A stretch of 57,384 nucleotides of DNA, taken from an uncultured Bacteroides sp. GTDB taxonomy: Bacteria > Bacteroidota > Bacteroidia > Bacteroidales > Bacteroidaceae. Shown here one piece after another: positions 16,273 to 24,995 of the stretch (its first letter is position 1; each line of letters starts with the position of its first letter). The DNA is taken from the NCBI GenBank assembly GCA_947074205.1, contig CAMTOQ010000019.1, positions 1 to 57,384 of the forward strand, written 5' to 3'. Position numbers and translations under genes: made by a program. The notes beneath the pieces are model-generated. The model saw only the letters and a list, made by a program, of their open reading frames with translations. It was not told the DNA's origin and did no database searches.

Positions 16273-17177
16273 GATTGATCTGCACCATTCTTTTCATTTT
16301 CCTATTGAAGTTTACTGCTTCGGCGCAAGAGTTGGACTGCAAAGTCACCATCAACTATTCGCAGATTCAGGGGACTAATGTGCAGGTGTTTCAAACATTG
16401 GAAACTGCATTGACGGAGTTTATCAATAACCGTAAGTGGACCTCTGCACAATATGAGCCTAATGAGCGCATTCGTTGTTCTATTAATCTAACGGTGAAAA
16501 GCTACGACGATAATGATGGAAGATGGAGTGGTGAGATCATTGCACAAGCTACTCGACCTGTGTTTCAGAGTGGCTATCAGTCGCCTCTGTTTACGTTCAA
16601 GGACCCTGACGTAGAGTTCAATTATCGTGAATTCGACCAATTGGAGTTGCGCCAAAACCAGATAGACAATAACTTAATAGCCGTAGTGGCCTATTATATT
16701 TATCTGATAATGGGACTCGATATGGATGCTATGTCGCCGTTGGGAGGAACAGATTTATTGTATACCGCACAGAATATAGTAAACGAGGCTCAAGGTTTGA
16801 ATGAGAAAGGGTGGAAAGCTTTTGATAGTAGCCGCAATCGCTATGCGCTAGTCAACGACTACTTGGATGAGGGAATGCGTCCGTTACGTCAATTGATGTA
16901 CGATTATCACCGCAGGGGGCTTGACGAGATGGCTACCAATGCTACTCGTGCTCGATCTGCCATTTCTCAGGCTTTACCACAATTGCAAGAGGCGCGAACC
17001 AATAAACCGATGTCTTCGCTCCCTGCTATCTTTACTGAAATTAAAAGAGACGAGCTAGTCAATATCTATGGTTTGAGCTCGCCTGCTACACAAAAAGAAC
17101 GTGAAGAGGTGTACGAGTTGGTATCGGGTATCAATCCATCACTCAACACCGATTGGGCTAAAATTAAAAATAAATAG
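16269..17177 (+). CDS. DUF4835 exported protein
   Basis: 302 residues with a signal peptide (MRLICTILFIFLLKFTASAQ, cleavage after AQ likely). The mature part starts ELDCKVTINYSQIQGTNVQV and has KWTSAQYEPNERIRCSINL, the hallmarks of the Bacteroidetes DUF4835 family, which sits beside coaBC and recN in many genomes of the phylum. No catalytic motif is evident. It overlaps coaBC by 4 bases and its stop lies 4 bases before the recN ATG, so the three are tightly coupled. A gliding or secretion role has been suggested for relatives, but nothing here shows it. Confidence 0.85.
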   Translation: MRLICTILFIFLLKFTASAQELDCKVTINYSQIQGTNVQVFQTLETALTEFINNRKWTSAQYEPNERIRCSINLTVKSYDDNDGRWSGEIIAQATRPVFQSGYQSPLFTFKDPDVEFNYREFDQLELRQNQIDNNLIAVVAYYIYLIMGLDMDAMSPLGGTDLLYTAQNIVNEAQGLNEKGWKAFDSSRNRYALVNDYLDEGMRPLRQLMYDYHRRGLDEMATNATRARSAISQALPQLQEARTNKPMSSLPAIFTEIKRDELVNIYGLSSPATQKEREEVYELVSGINPSLNTDWAKIKNK

Positions 17178-17181
17178 TTAT

Positions 17182-18840
17182 ATGCTGCGATCACTATATA
17201 TTCAAAACTACGCACTAATAGAGCAGTTGGATATTGATTTTGAAAGTGGTTTCTCTGTGATTACCGGAGAAACGGGTGCAGGTAAATCTATCATATTGGG
17301 CGCTATTGGCCTATTGTTAGGTCAGCGTGCCGATACAAAATCGATACGAATAGGAGCCAAGAAGTGCATCATTGAGGCACATTTTAGGATTGCCAATTAT
17401 GATATGCATCCTTTCTTTGAGGAAAATCAGTTGGAGTACGATGACGAATGCATTTTGCGACGTGAGATTCAAGCATCGGGTAAGAGCAGAGCTTTTATCA
17501 ACGATACACCTGTTACGCTTGCCCAACTGAAGGAGCTTGGCGAACAGCTAATTGATGTTCATTCGCAACATCAGAACCTACTACTCAACAAAGAAGGATT
17601 TCAGTTGAATGTACTCGACCTTTTGGCGCACAATGTTCGTCTTTTTATTGAGTATAAAGCTCTCTATTCGGCTTGGCGTTCTACCGAAAAGGAGTTGAAC
17701 GAACTGTTGGAAGAAGCTAAGCGTAGTAAGGCTGATGAGGACTATATTCGCTTTCAATTGGAACAACTCGAAGAGGTTGGACTAAATGATGGCGAACAAG
17801 AACAGCTGGAACTAGAATCTGAAGTGTTGGAACATGCCGAAGAAATCAAGGCTGGACTTTATAGAGCCGAACAGGCATTCTCGTCCGACGACAATGGTTT
17901 GCTGAATGCTATAAAAGAACGCTATAATGATCTTTCATCGCTGCAGAAAATCTATTCGGGTGCCTCAGAGTTAGCAGAACGCATTTATGTGGCTTGGCTG
18001 GAACTGAGAGATGTGGTAGACGAAATAGCTACAGCAGGTGAGAATATTGAGTATAATCCTTCGCGCTTGGAAGTAGTGAATGCTCGCTTAGATCAGATCT
18101 ACACTTTGCAACAGAAACACCATGTGAGCAGTGTGGCAGACTTGATCGACACAATGAACAAATATGCAGCTCGACTTAATGATATAACCTCTTTTGATGA
18201 TCGAATAGCTGAGCTGGAGAAGCGAAAAGAGGTTGAATATAACAAAGCGCTTGAGCATGCTGCATCCTTGACTAAAACTCGCCGCGAAGCTGCCGGCTTT
18301 ACTGAAAAAGAGATGGCAGCAAGATTGGTGGTGCTTGGTATGCCTAATGTTCGCTTTAAGATTGATATCACCGAGCGACAAGAGCTCAGCATAAATGGAA
18401 AGGATAGTGTGAACTTCCTATTCTCTGCCAACAAGAACGGTGCGCTTCAGAGTATCTCGTCTGTGGCTTCCGGTGGGGAAATTGCCCGTGTGATGCTATC
18501 GATTAAGGCATTAATCGCCGGAGCTGTGAAATTACCGACAATCGTGTTCGACGAGATTGATACAGGGGTGTCGGGAGAGATGGCCGACCGTATGGCCGAC
18601 ATCATGCAAGAGATGGGAGAAAGAGAACGTCAAGTAATCAGTATCACTCATCTTCCGCAAATTGCCGCGCGTGGCAAAATACATTATAAGGTATATAAAC
18701 GCGACAATGAAAACGAAACCAATAGCCACATCAGCCGATTGACCTATGATGAACGTGTGGAAGAGTTGGCGCACATGCTAAGTGGCGCTAGCCTCACCGA
18801 AGCAGCTTTGGCTAACGCTAGAATGCTATTGAGCAAATAA
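17182..18840 (+). CDS. recN: DNA repair protein RecN
   Basis: 552-residue SMC-like ATPase of double-strand-break repair. Walker A is ITGETGAGKSIILGAIGLLL, followed by the conserved RADTKSIR. Long central coiled coils run from about 160 to 370, interrupted by the head-proximal regions. The C-terminal half has the ABC signature SSVASGGEIARVMLSIK, Walker B PTIVFDEIDTGVSG, and the histidine switch ISITHLPQIAARG. Upstream in-frame codons run through the end of the DUF4835 gene and are rejected in favour of the ATG giving MLRSLYIQNYALI, the family start. Confidence 0.96.
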   Translation: MLRSLYIQNYALIEQLDIDFESGFSVITGETGAGKSIILGAIGLLLGQRADTKSIRIGAKKCIIEAHFRIANYDMHPFFEENQLEYDDECILRREIQASGKSRAFINDTPVTLAQLKELGEQLIDVHSQHQNLLLNKEGFQLNVLDLLAHNVRLFIEYKALYSAWRSTEKELNELLEEAKRSKADEDYIRFQLEQLEEVGLNDGEQEQLELESEVLEHAEEIKAGLYRAEQAFSSDDNGLLNAIKERYNDLSSLQKIYSGASELAERIYVAWLELRDVVDEIATAGENIEYNPSRLEVVNARLDQIYTLQQKHHVSSVADLIDTMNKYAARLNDITSFDDRIAELEKRKEVEYNKALEHAASLTKTRREAAGFTEKEMAARLVVLGMPNVRFKIDITERQELSINGKDSVNFLFSANKNGALQSISSVASGGEIARVMLSIKALIAGAVKLPTIVFDEIDTGVSGEMADRMADIMQEMGERERQVISITHLPQIAARGKIHYKVYKRDNENETNSHISRLTYDERVEELAHMLSGASLTEAALANARMLLSK

Positions 18841-18904
18841 AATGTAATATGTAAATCTTTTGAAGCCATTGGAGTGTTATCAAAAGAAATAATTTAGATA
18901 ATAG

Positions 18905-19654
18905 ATGATTGATAAAAATGAAATGATATTTGGCGTGCGCGCCGTTATCGAAGCTATTCAAGCAGGTAAGGAGATTGATAAGATCTTGGTGAAGAAAGAT
19001 ATTCAAAGTGATCTTTCTAAAGAACTCTTCGCTGCCCTTAAAGGTACACTCATTCCGGTGCAACGTGTGCCTGTGGAACGCATCAATCGCATCACCCGTA
19101 AGAACCATCAGGGGGTAATCGCTTTTGTGTCTTCTGTGGTTTATCAAAAAGCAGAACAGCTTGTTCCTTTCTTCTTCGAAGAGGGCAAAAATCCGTTCTT
19201 TGTGATGCTTGACGGTGTGACCGATGTGCGCAACTTTGGCGCTATAGCACGTACTTGTGAATGTGCAGGGGTTGATGCTATTCTTATTCCTGCAAAAGGT
19301 AGTGTGACGGTAAATGCCGATGCTATGAAAACTTCTGCCGGAGCTCTTCATACATTGCCTGTGTGTCGCGAGCAAAACCTAAAAGCTACATTGCAATACC
19401 TAAAGGATAGTGGTTTCCGTTTGATTGCTGCTACCGAAAAAGGTGACTACGACTATACAAAAGGTGACTACAATGGTCCTATCTGTATCATTATGGGTGC
19501 AGAAGATACAGGGGTCTCTTACGAGAACTTATCTCTATGCGATGAGTGGGTGAAGATTCCAATCTTGGGTAATATTGAGTCGCTCAATGTATCGGTAGCT
19601 GCCGGTGTTTTGATCTATGAAGCATTGAAACAACGTCACTCAGACGCTGAATAA
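18905..19654 (+). CDS. rlmB: 23S rRNA (guanosine-2'-O)-methyltransferase RlmB-like (SpoU family)
   Basis: 249 residues: an L30e-like substrate-binding N-domain (MIFGVRAVIEAIQAGKEIDK) and a C-terminal SPOUT knot. SpoU motif 1 is LDGVTDVRNFGAIARTCECA with the key asparagine and arginine, motif 2 IIMGAEDTGVSYENL, and motif 3 IPILGNIESLNVSVAAGVLI. In E. coli RlmB methylates G2251 of 23S rRNA; specificity among TrmH-family relatives is not certain. Start taken at the ATG giving MIDKNEMIFG, 64 bases after recN. Confidence 0.88.
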   Translation: MIDKNEMIFGVRAVIEAIQAGKEIDKILVKKDIQSDLSKELFAALKGTLIPVQRVPVERINRITRKNHQGVIAFVSSVVYQKAEQLVPFFFEEGKNPFFVMLDGVTDVRNFGAIARTCECAGVDAILIPAKGSVTVNADAMKTSAGALHTLPVCREQNLKATLQYLKDSGFRLIAATEKGDYDYTKGDYNGPICIIMGAEDTGVSYENLSLCDEWVKIPILGNIESLNVSVAAGVLIYEALKQRHSDAE

Positions 19655-19703
19655 TTTCCATGATTTACTAACTATATTCTAATCACTTAGCAAGCACATC
19701 AAT

Positions 19704-21407
19704 ATGAAACGAATTATTCAAACACTATTATTTATAGTTTTAGCGGCTCAGTTTAGTATGGCCCAACCACCCAAGTGGCTGGATAAATCTAAACGTGCCG
19801 TATTCTCCGTTGTGACTTATGGTAACGATGGACAGATGCTCAAATCAGGCAATGGTTTTTTTGTTACCGAGAGTGGAGTAGGAGTCTCTGACTACGAACT
19901 ATTCCGTGGTGCATCTAAGGCCGAAATCATTACTAGCGATGGTAAGAAAATGCCTATTGAGTCGATCTTAGGTGCTAACGAACTATACGATGTGATAAAA
20001 TTTAAGGTGGCTATCACCGAGAAGAAGGTACAGGCTTTGCCAATTGCCACACAAGCGCCTGCTGTAGATGCAAAGGTGTTTATGTTGCCCTATTCTACTC
20101 AAAAGGAGATGGCATTCAAATCGGGAACGATTAAAGAGGTTGCTCCTATTGAGACAAAGTATCATTATTACACATTGAACTTAAGTGTGACAGATAAGCA
20201 ACTGAGCTCTCCCGTGACGAACACCGAGGGACAAGTTATCGGTTTGATACAGCCTTCTTCGGGTGCAGATGCGGATAAAGTGTGCTATGCTGTTGGTGTA
20301 AATTTCATCATGGCACAGCAGTTATCTCCTTTAAATTTGAATAGTTCGTCGATGAAGAGTATAGGTATCCGTAAAGGGCTACCCGAAAACGAAGAGGAAG
20401 CATTGATCTTCTTATTTATCGCCTCATCGCAGTTGTCGGAAGAGGACTACTTAATGATGCTAAATGATTTTATTGCTCAATATCCAAAGAACGCTGAGGG
20501 ATACTCCAGAAGAGCTATCTTGAGAGCTTATACTGCCACCTCCAAAGCGGATTATCAATTGGCTGCCGATGATTTTGCGAAAGCTCTGTCTTTGGCTACA
20601 AATAAAGGTGATGTGAACTATGCGTTGGCAAAACAAATGTACCAATATGCTTTGAGCTCACCAGAAGTGGTATATGAGCCTTGGGGCTTGGAGCAGGCAA
20701 TGAATGAGGTGAACAAAGCTATTCAGATAGAACCTTTGGGAATTTACTTGCAGCTGGCAGGTGATATTGCTTTTGCGCAACGTGACTATGCAACCTCTTT
20801 TGACTTTTATAATAAGGTAAACAATACTGAGATGGCTTCGTCGACTTCCTTCTTTAATGCGGCTAAGGCTAAAGAGTTGCAAGGCGGTCAGCCCGAAGAG
20901 ATTATAGCGTTATTGGATAGTGCAATTGCTCGCTCACGCCAGCCAATTGGCGAAGATGAGGCACCTTATCTATTGGAACGTGCTCAGCAATATATGAATG
21001 CCGGTAATTATAGAATGGCAGTGGTCGATTATGATAGCTATTTTACAGCTGCAGCAGGTAATGTGAATGATGTGTTTTACTATCTTCGCGAACAAGCTGC
21101 ATTGAATGCTCGTCAATATCAGCGTGCTTTAGATGATATTGCTATGGCTATTCAAATGAACCCATCCGAAGTGGCTTACAAAATAGAACAGGCAGTAATC
21201 AATCTACGTGTAGGTCGTTATGATGAGGCTGTAAGTCAATTGAAGGAGGTTATAAAGATGAATCCGGAGGATGGAGAGGCTTATCGATTGTTGGGTATTT
21301 GCCAGGTGCAATTGAAAGATGTTAGTGGCGCTTGTGCTAGCTTTGCGAAAGCAAAAGAGTTAGGTGATGAATTTGTTGATGAATTGATAAAGAAGCACTG
21401 CAACTAG
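19704..21407 (+). CDS. Exported TPR protein with a protease-like domain lacking catalytic residues
   Basis: 567 residues with a signal peptide (MKRIIQTLLFIVLAAQFSMA). Residues about 28-210 follow the trypsin/HtrA outline: SGNGFFVTESGVGVSDYELF aligns with the SGxGFxxxxxGxxxTNxHV segment, but Tyr occupies the expected histidine place; NELYDVIKFKV matches the aspartate strand; and LSSPVTNTEGQVIGLIQ aligns with GSPVxNxxGxVIG without a GNSGG serine loop. Residues about 240-560 are tetratricopeptide repeats (EAVSQLKEVIKMNPEDGEAY). It is therefore probably a non-enzymatic binding or scaffold protein of the periplasm, on present evidence an inference from alignment by eye. Confidence 0.75.
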   Translation: MKRIIQTLLFIVLAAQFSMAQPPKWLDKSKRAVFSVVTYGNDGQMLKSGNGFFVTESGVGVSDYELFRGASKAEIITSDGKKMPIESILGANELYDVIKFKVAITEKKVQALPIATQAPAVDAKVFMLPYSTQKEMAFKSGTIKEVAPIETKYHYYTLNLSVTDKQLSSPVTNTEGQVIGLIQPSSGADADKVCYAVGVNFIMAQQLSPLNLNSSSMKSIGIRKGLPENEEEALIFLFIASSQLSEEDYLMMLNDFIAQYPKNAEGYSRRAILRAYTATSKADYQLAADDFAKALSLATNKGDVNYALAKQMYQYALSSPEVVYEPWGLEQAMNEVNKAIQIEPLGIYLQLAGDIAFAQRDYATSFDFYNKVNNTEMASSTSFFNAAKAKELQGGQPEEIIALLDSAIARSRQPIGEDEAPYLLERAQQYMNAGNYRMAVVDYDSYFTAAAGNVNDVFYYLREQAALNARQYQRALDDIAMAIQMNPSEVAYKIEQAVINLRVGRYDEAVSQLKEVIKMNPEDGEAYRLLGICQVQLKDVSGACASFAKAKELGDEFVDELIKKHCN

Positions 21408-21418
21408 AATATAAATTT

Positions 21419-21458
21419 AATCCCGATTTGCTTCGCGCAGATCGGGATTATTTTTTTT
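21419..21458 (+). terminator. Intrinsic terminator ending the dnaN-TPR cluster
   Basis: AATCCCGAT / ATCGGGATT, extended inward to a 12-bp stem with a 7-base loop, followed by ATTTTTTTT, begins 11 bases past the TPR gene's stop. A textbook terminator. Confidence 0.92.
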
Positions 21459-21749
21459 AGTACGGGTTTACGATTGATTCTATAAACCACGCTCTTTTGG
21501 TAAGGTTAGGTTTAGGTTCTTATTCACTTATAAAACTTACGATCTGTTTTTTACTTAATAAATGCATGGCTTATTATATTACTGCTTCATTGGTTAAGAA
21601 AATTTTGCTAATGCATTCATAAGTCTTTTCTTTACGGGACTTATCATCATTTGAAACTAATTGATTCGTATCGTAGAATAAATCAAGAGTTTCTTCTATT
21701 TTTGTGGGGGATTAGATAACGTTTATCGAACATTTATAAATAAAAAGAT
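21459..21749. other. Intergenic region before ridA
   Basis: About 290 A/T-rich bases with no credible open frame, tRNA-like fold or long repeat. The only site I can point to is TATTTTTG at 21697-21704, a match to the -7 consensus 45 bases before the ridA ATG, without a clear -33 element. Confidence 0.5.
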
Positions 21750-22124
21750 ATGAAAAAAGTAATTTGCAGTGAGAAGGCACCGGGTGCTATTGGTCCATAT
21801 AGTCAAGCAATTGAAGCAAGTGGTATGGTGTTTGTATCGGGACAGTTGCCAATAGATGCAACGACAGGTGAAATGCCTGAAGGTATTGAAGCACAAACCC
21901 GCCAATCGCTAGAAAATATGAAGCATATTTTGGCGGAGGCAGGTTTGACTATGGCAAATGTAGTGAAGACTACAGTGCTATTGCACGATATGTCACTTTT
22001 TGCCGGTATGAATGGTGTGTATGCTAGCTATTTTGATGGTGCATTCCCAGCTCGCTCAGCGTTTGCTGTGAAAGCTCTTCCAAAAGATGCATTAGTTGAG
22101 ATTGAGTGCATCGCGGCTAGATAA
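21750..22124 (+). CDS. ridA: RidA-family enamine/imine deaminase
   Basis: 124 residues spanning the whole YjgF/YER057c/UK114 fold. Landmarks are [40 protein letters not shown], the substrate-binding arginine in [12 protein letters not shown], and the C-terminal VEIECIAAR. RidA hydrolyses reactive 2-aminoacrylate and related imines produced by PLP enzymes such as threonine dehydratase. Its 3' end overlaps the convergent folC gene by 33 bases, so the two may interfere in transcription. Confidence 0.94.
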   Translation: MKKVICSEKAPGAIGPYSQAIEASGMVFVSGQLPIDATTGEMPEGIEAQTRQSLENMKHILAEAGLTMANVVKTTVLLHDMSLFAGMNGVYASYFDGAFPARSAFAVKALPKDALVEIECIAAR

Positions 22125-23390
22125 AAGATCGGCTACAATGAAAGTACTGCCTCCTACGAAGATAAAATCTTCTGGGAGGCTTTTTTGTATCGCTGCATTC
22201 ACAGCTTCCTCCACTGTGGGATAGGTGTCTCCAAGTAACTGGTGCTGTAACGCAATCTCCTTTAGTTTATGCTCATCAAGTGCTCGTTTTACAGAGGCTT
22301 TGGTGAAATAATAGGTAGCAGTGGTTGGAAGCAATGACAACACACCATTGATATCTTTGTCGTCTACCATACCTATAACAATATGTAGGCGATTGTATTT
22401 TTCTCCTGCCAATTGTCTGACTATATATTCAATACCACCAATGTTATGGCCTGTATCGCATATCACTTTTGGCGAAGCTTTCAGTTGCTGCCATCGTCCA
22501 TTAAGACCAGTTAGCTGGCAAACTTCTGCAAACCCTTTCTTAATTGCTTCAAGAGGAATCTGAAAACGTCCTTGCTCTTTGAGCTGATTAATAGCGTGGA
22601 GCACAGTGTTGGCATTCTTCTCTTGGCAGAAACCGGAAAGTTGTCCCTTAATCTCTCCGAAACGATCTGTCTGGTATATCCATTGCTCACCTAGGAAAGA
22701 ATCAATAACTATCGAACTATCTGTAGCAAATACGATAGGGGCACTTACTTCTTGAGCTTTATCATTAAACACCTTTCTTGTGGTATTACTATATTCCCCG
22801 ATCACAATAGGTGTATTCGCCTTAATGATACCGGCTTTCTCGGAAGCAATTTTTTCGATAGAATCGCCAAGCAACTGTGTGTGGTCAGGACTGATATTTG
22901 TAATGACACACAGTTCCGGATGAATGATATTGGTGCAATCCAATCGACCGCCCAATCCAACTTCGATGATGGCTACGTCTACCTTCTTATCGGCAAAATA
23001 ACGAAAGGCCATAGCTGTGGTTAGTTCAAAGAAAGAAGGATGGAGTGGGAGAAAACGATCTCGATACTCTTCTACAAAATTCACCACATAGTCTTGCTCA
23101 ATGGGCTTACCGTTTATCCGAATACGTTCACTGAAATCTATCAAGTGTGGAGAAGTGTATAACCCTACATTATAACCTGAAGCTTGAAGGATGGCGGCAA
23201 TAGTGTGCGAACAAGACCCTTTTCCGTTAGTTCCACCCACGTGAATCGTAGGAAACTCTCGATGAGGGAATCCTAGCATTTCGTCAAGTGCATGGCTATT
23301 GTATAATCCAGGTTTATAAGCATCCTTGCCTATCTGCTGGAACATTGGAGTAGACTCGAATAGAAAGTTTAAAGTCTCTTGATAATTCAT
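22092..23390 (-). CDS. folC: Dihydrofolate synthase / folylpolyglutamate synthase
   Basis: 432 residues of the Mur-ligase superfamily, adding glutamate to dihydropteroate and folates. The P-loop is [20 protein letters not shown], the folate-contacting loop [19 protein letters not shown], then [20 protein letters not shown] and [20 protein letters not shown] with the catalytic carbamylated-lysine region SEKAGIIK. The C-domain shows [19 protein letters not shown] three codons upstream is possible, but the ATG giving [11 protein letters not shown] is preferred. Convergent with and overlapping ridA. Confidence 0.94.
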   Translation of the reverse strand: MNYQETLNFLFESTPMFQQIGKDAYKPGLYNSHALDEMLGFPHREFPTIHVGGTNGKGSCSHTIAAILQASGYNVGLYTSPHLIDFSERIRINGKPIEQDYVVNFVEEYRDRFLPLHPSFFELTTAMAFRYFADKKVDVAIIEVGLGGRLDCTNIIHPELCVITNISPDHTQLLGDSIEKIASEKAGIIKANTPIVIGEYSNTTRKVFNDKAQEVSAPIVFATDSSIVIDSFLGEQWIYQTDRFGEIKGQLSGFCQEKNANTVLHAINQLKEQGRFQIPLEAIKKGFAEVCQLTGLNGRWQQLKASPKVICDTGHNIGGIEYIVRQLAGEKYNRLHIVIGMVDDKDINGVLSLLPTTATYYFTKASVKRALDEHKLKEIALQHQLLGDTYPTVEEAVNAAIQKSLPEDFIFVGGSTFIVADLLSSRDALNLN

Positions 23391-23522
23391 CTTTATCAAA
23401 TATATTAAAACAATGCTTTATATAATTTGCTTATAATCTTCGTTTTATCTAAAAGATTTTATATCTTTAGAAAATATGAGTTTATGAAAGTGCAAATATC
23501 TACAATTTAAATCTAAGAAGTT

Positions 23523-24848
23523 ATGGGAACTAAGAAAAATTTTGTGATTGATACAAATGTTATACTTCATGACTGTAACTGTTTGAAGAACTTCCAAGAG
23601 AATGATGTTTATATCCCTATCGTAGTGCTCGAAGAACTTGATAAATTCAAAAAAGGGAATGAACAGATCAATTTTAATGCGCGTGAATTTGTAAGAGAAC
23701 TCGATTCGTTGACCGATGAACGTCTTTTTACTGATGGGGCAACTTTAGGACCTGGCCTGGGTAAATTGTTTATCATTGCGGGAGATATAAAAACACCTAA
23801 AGTTGAGGCTTCGTTTCCTGTGCATAAACCCGACCATAAGCTATTAGCTGCTGCAGAATATCTGGCTGATAAGTATCCTACTACTAAGACCATATTGGTG
23901 AGCAAAGATGTTAATCTTCGTATGAAGGCTCGCTCTATTGGTATCTTGGCCGAAGATTACAATAATGATAAAGTGATTAATGTAGATGTCTTTGAGAATG
24001 CCCAAAAGGTGTATCAAGACATTGATCCGTTGCTTATCGATCGAATATATTCTACACATGGAGGGGTCGATATAAGCGAACTGCCTTTTAAAGATGAGTT
24101 GTCTCCCAATGAGTGTTTTGTGTTGAAGAGTGATCGAAGTACTGTTTTGGCAAGGTACAATCCCTTCACGCAAACGATTTGCAGAGTTAATAAGATAAAG
24201 TGTCTTGGTATTGAACCTAGAAACGCTGAACAGAGCTTTGCTTTCGAAGTGTTGAATGATCCTAATATCAAATTGGTGGCACTTACCGGGAAGGCGGGAA
24301 CCGGAAAAACTCTTCTCGCGTTGGCTGCAGCTTTAGCCAATCTCCAACTCTACAAACAGATTCTTTTGGCTCGTCCTGTCGTTGCTCTTTCCAATAAAGA
24401 TATTGGCTTTTTGCCAGGCGATGCAAAAGAAAAGGTGGCTCCCTATATGCAGCCATTATTTGACAATCTTAATGTCATCAAGCGACAATACTCTTCAAAT
24501 TCAACAGAGGTAAAGCGGATAGAAGAGATGCTGAAAAGTGAACAGTTGGTAATCGAAGCTCTTGCTTTTATCAGGGGTAGAAGCTTAAGTGAGATGTATT
24601 GTATCATTGACGAAGCCCAGAATCTTACTCCCAATGAAATTAAAACGATTATAACTAGAGCAGGCGAAGGTACTAAAATGATTTTTACAGGTGATATTCA
24701 ACAGATAGATCAACCTTATCTTGATAGTCAATCAAACGGTTTGGTTTATATGATAGATAGGATGAAAGATCAAAACCTATTTGCTCATATTAATCTAGTC
24801 AAAGGTGAGCGAAGTGAGCTGAGCGAACTAGCTAGTAATCTGATGTAA
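23523..24848 (+). CDS. PhoH-family ATPase with N-terminal PIN domain
   Basis: 441 residues in the PhoH2/YlaK arrangement. Residues 1-150 are a PIN ribonuclease-like domain with acidic residues in FVIDTNVILHDCN, VVLEELDKFKKGNE and VSKDVNLRMKARSIG. Residues about 235-440 are the PhoH domain, with Walker A in ALTGKAGTGKTLLALAAALA, Walker B CIIDEAQNLTPNEIKTIIT and sensor MIFTGDIQQIDQPY. PIN-PhoH proteins have RNA unwinding/cleavage activity in other bacteria; here an RNA-turnover role is inferred from family. Monocistronic, ending in a strong terminator. Confidence 0.92.
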   Translation: MGTKKNFVIDTNVILHDCNCLKNFQENDVYIPIVVLEELDKFKKGNEQINFNAREFVRELDSLTDERLFTDGATLGPGLGKLFIIAGDIKTPKVEASFPVHKPDHKLLAAAEYLADKYPTTKTILVSKDVNLRMKARSIGILAEDYNNDKVINVDVFENAQKVYQDIDPLLIDRIYSTHGGVDISELPFKDELSPNECFVLKSDRSTVLARYNPFTQTICRVNKIKCLGIEPRNAEQSFAFEVLNDPNIKLVALTGKAGTGKTLLALAAALANLQLYKQILLARPVVALSNKDIGFLPGDAKEKVAPYMQPLFDNLNVIKRQYSSNSTEVKRIEEMLKSEQLVIEALAFIRGRSLSEMYCIIDEAQNLTPNEIKTIITRAGEGTKMIFTGDIQQIDQPYLDSQSNGLVYMIDRMKDQNLFAHINLVKGERSELSELASNLM

Positions 24849-24880
24849 CATTTTTTGTTAATTTAATGCAATGTGAAATC

Positions 24881-24926
24881 AAAGTGGCAATAGAGCTTAT
24901 AGAACTGCTTCTATCGCCACTTTTTT
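24881..24926 (+). terminator. Terminator after the PhoH gene
   Basis: AAAGTGGC pairs with GCCACTTT and an inner ATAGA with TCTAT, followed by TTTTTT, 33 bases past the stop codon. Confidence 0.85.
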
Positions 24927-24960
24927 AATTAAAATAGTTATCATAGTGATAAAAAAGATT

Positions 24961-24968
24961 TATCTTTG
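24961..24968 (+). promoter_or_regulatory. -7 box upstream of the CapD-type gene
   Basis: TATCTTTG matches the Bacteroides -7 consensus TAnnTTTG exactly, 27 bases before the chosen ATG. Its presence here argues against translation starting at the in-frame TTG that overlaps it. No clear -33 element. Confidence 0.5.
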
Positions 24969-24995
24969 CATCGGCTATTAAAAATCACAAAGCAA

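Noticed and set aside
22321..22563. Open frames antisense to folC
   Set aside because: Shadows of the folC reading frame with no family pattern.
24966..24995. A TTG start that would lengthen the CapD-type protein
   Set aside because: It lies inside the TATCTTTG -7 box and adds ten residues unlike the family N-terminus; the ATG is preferred.
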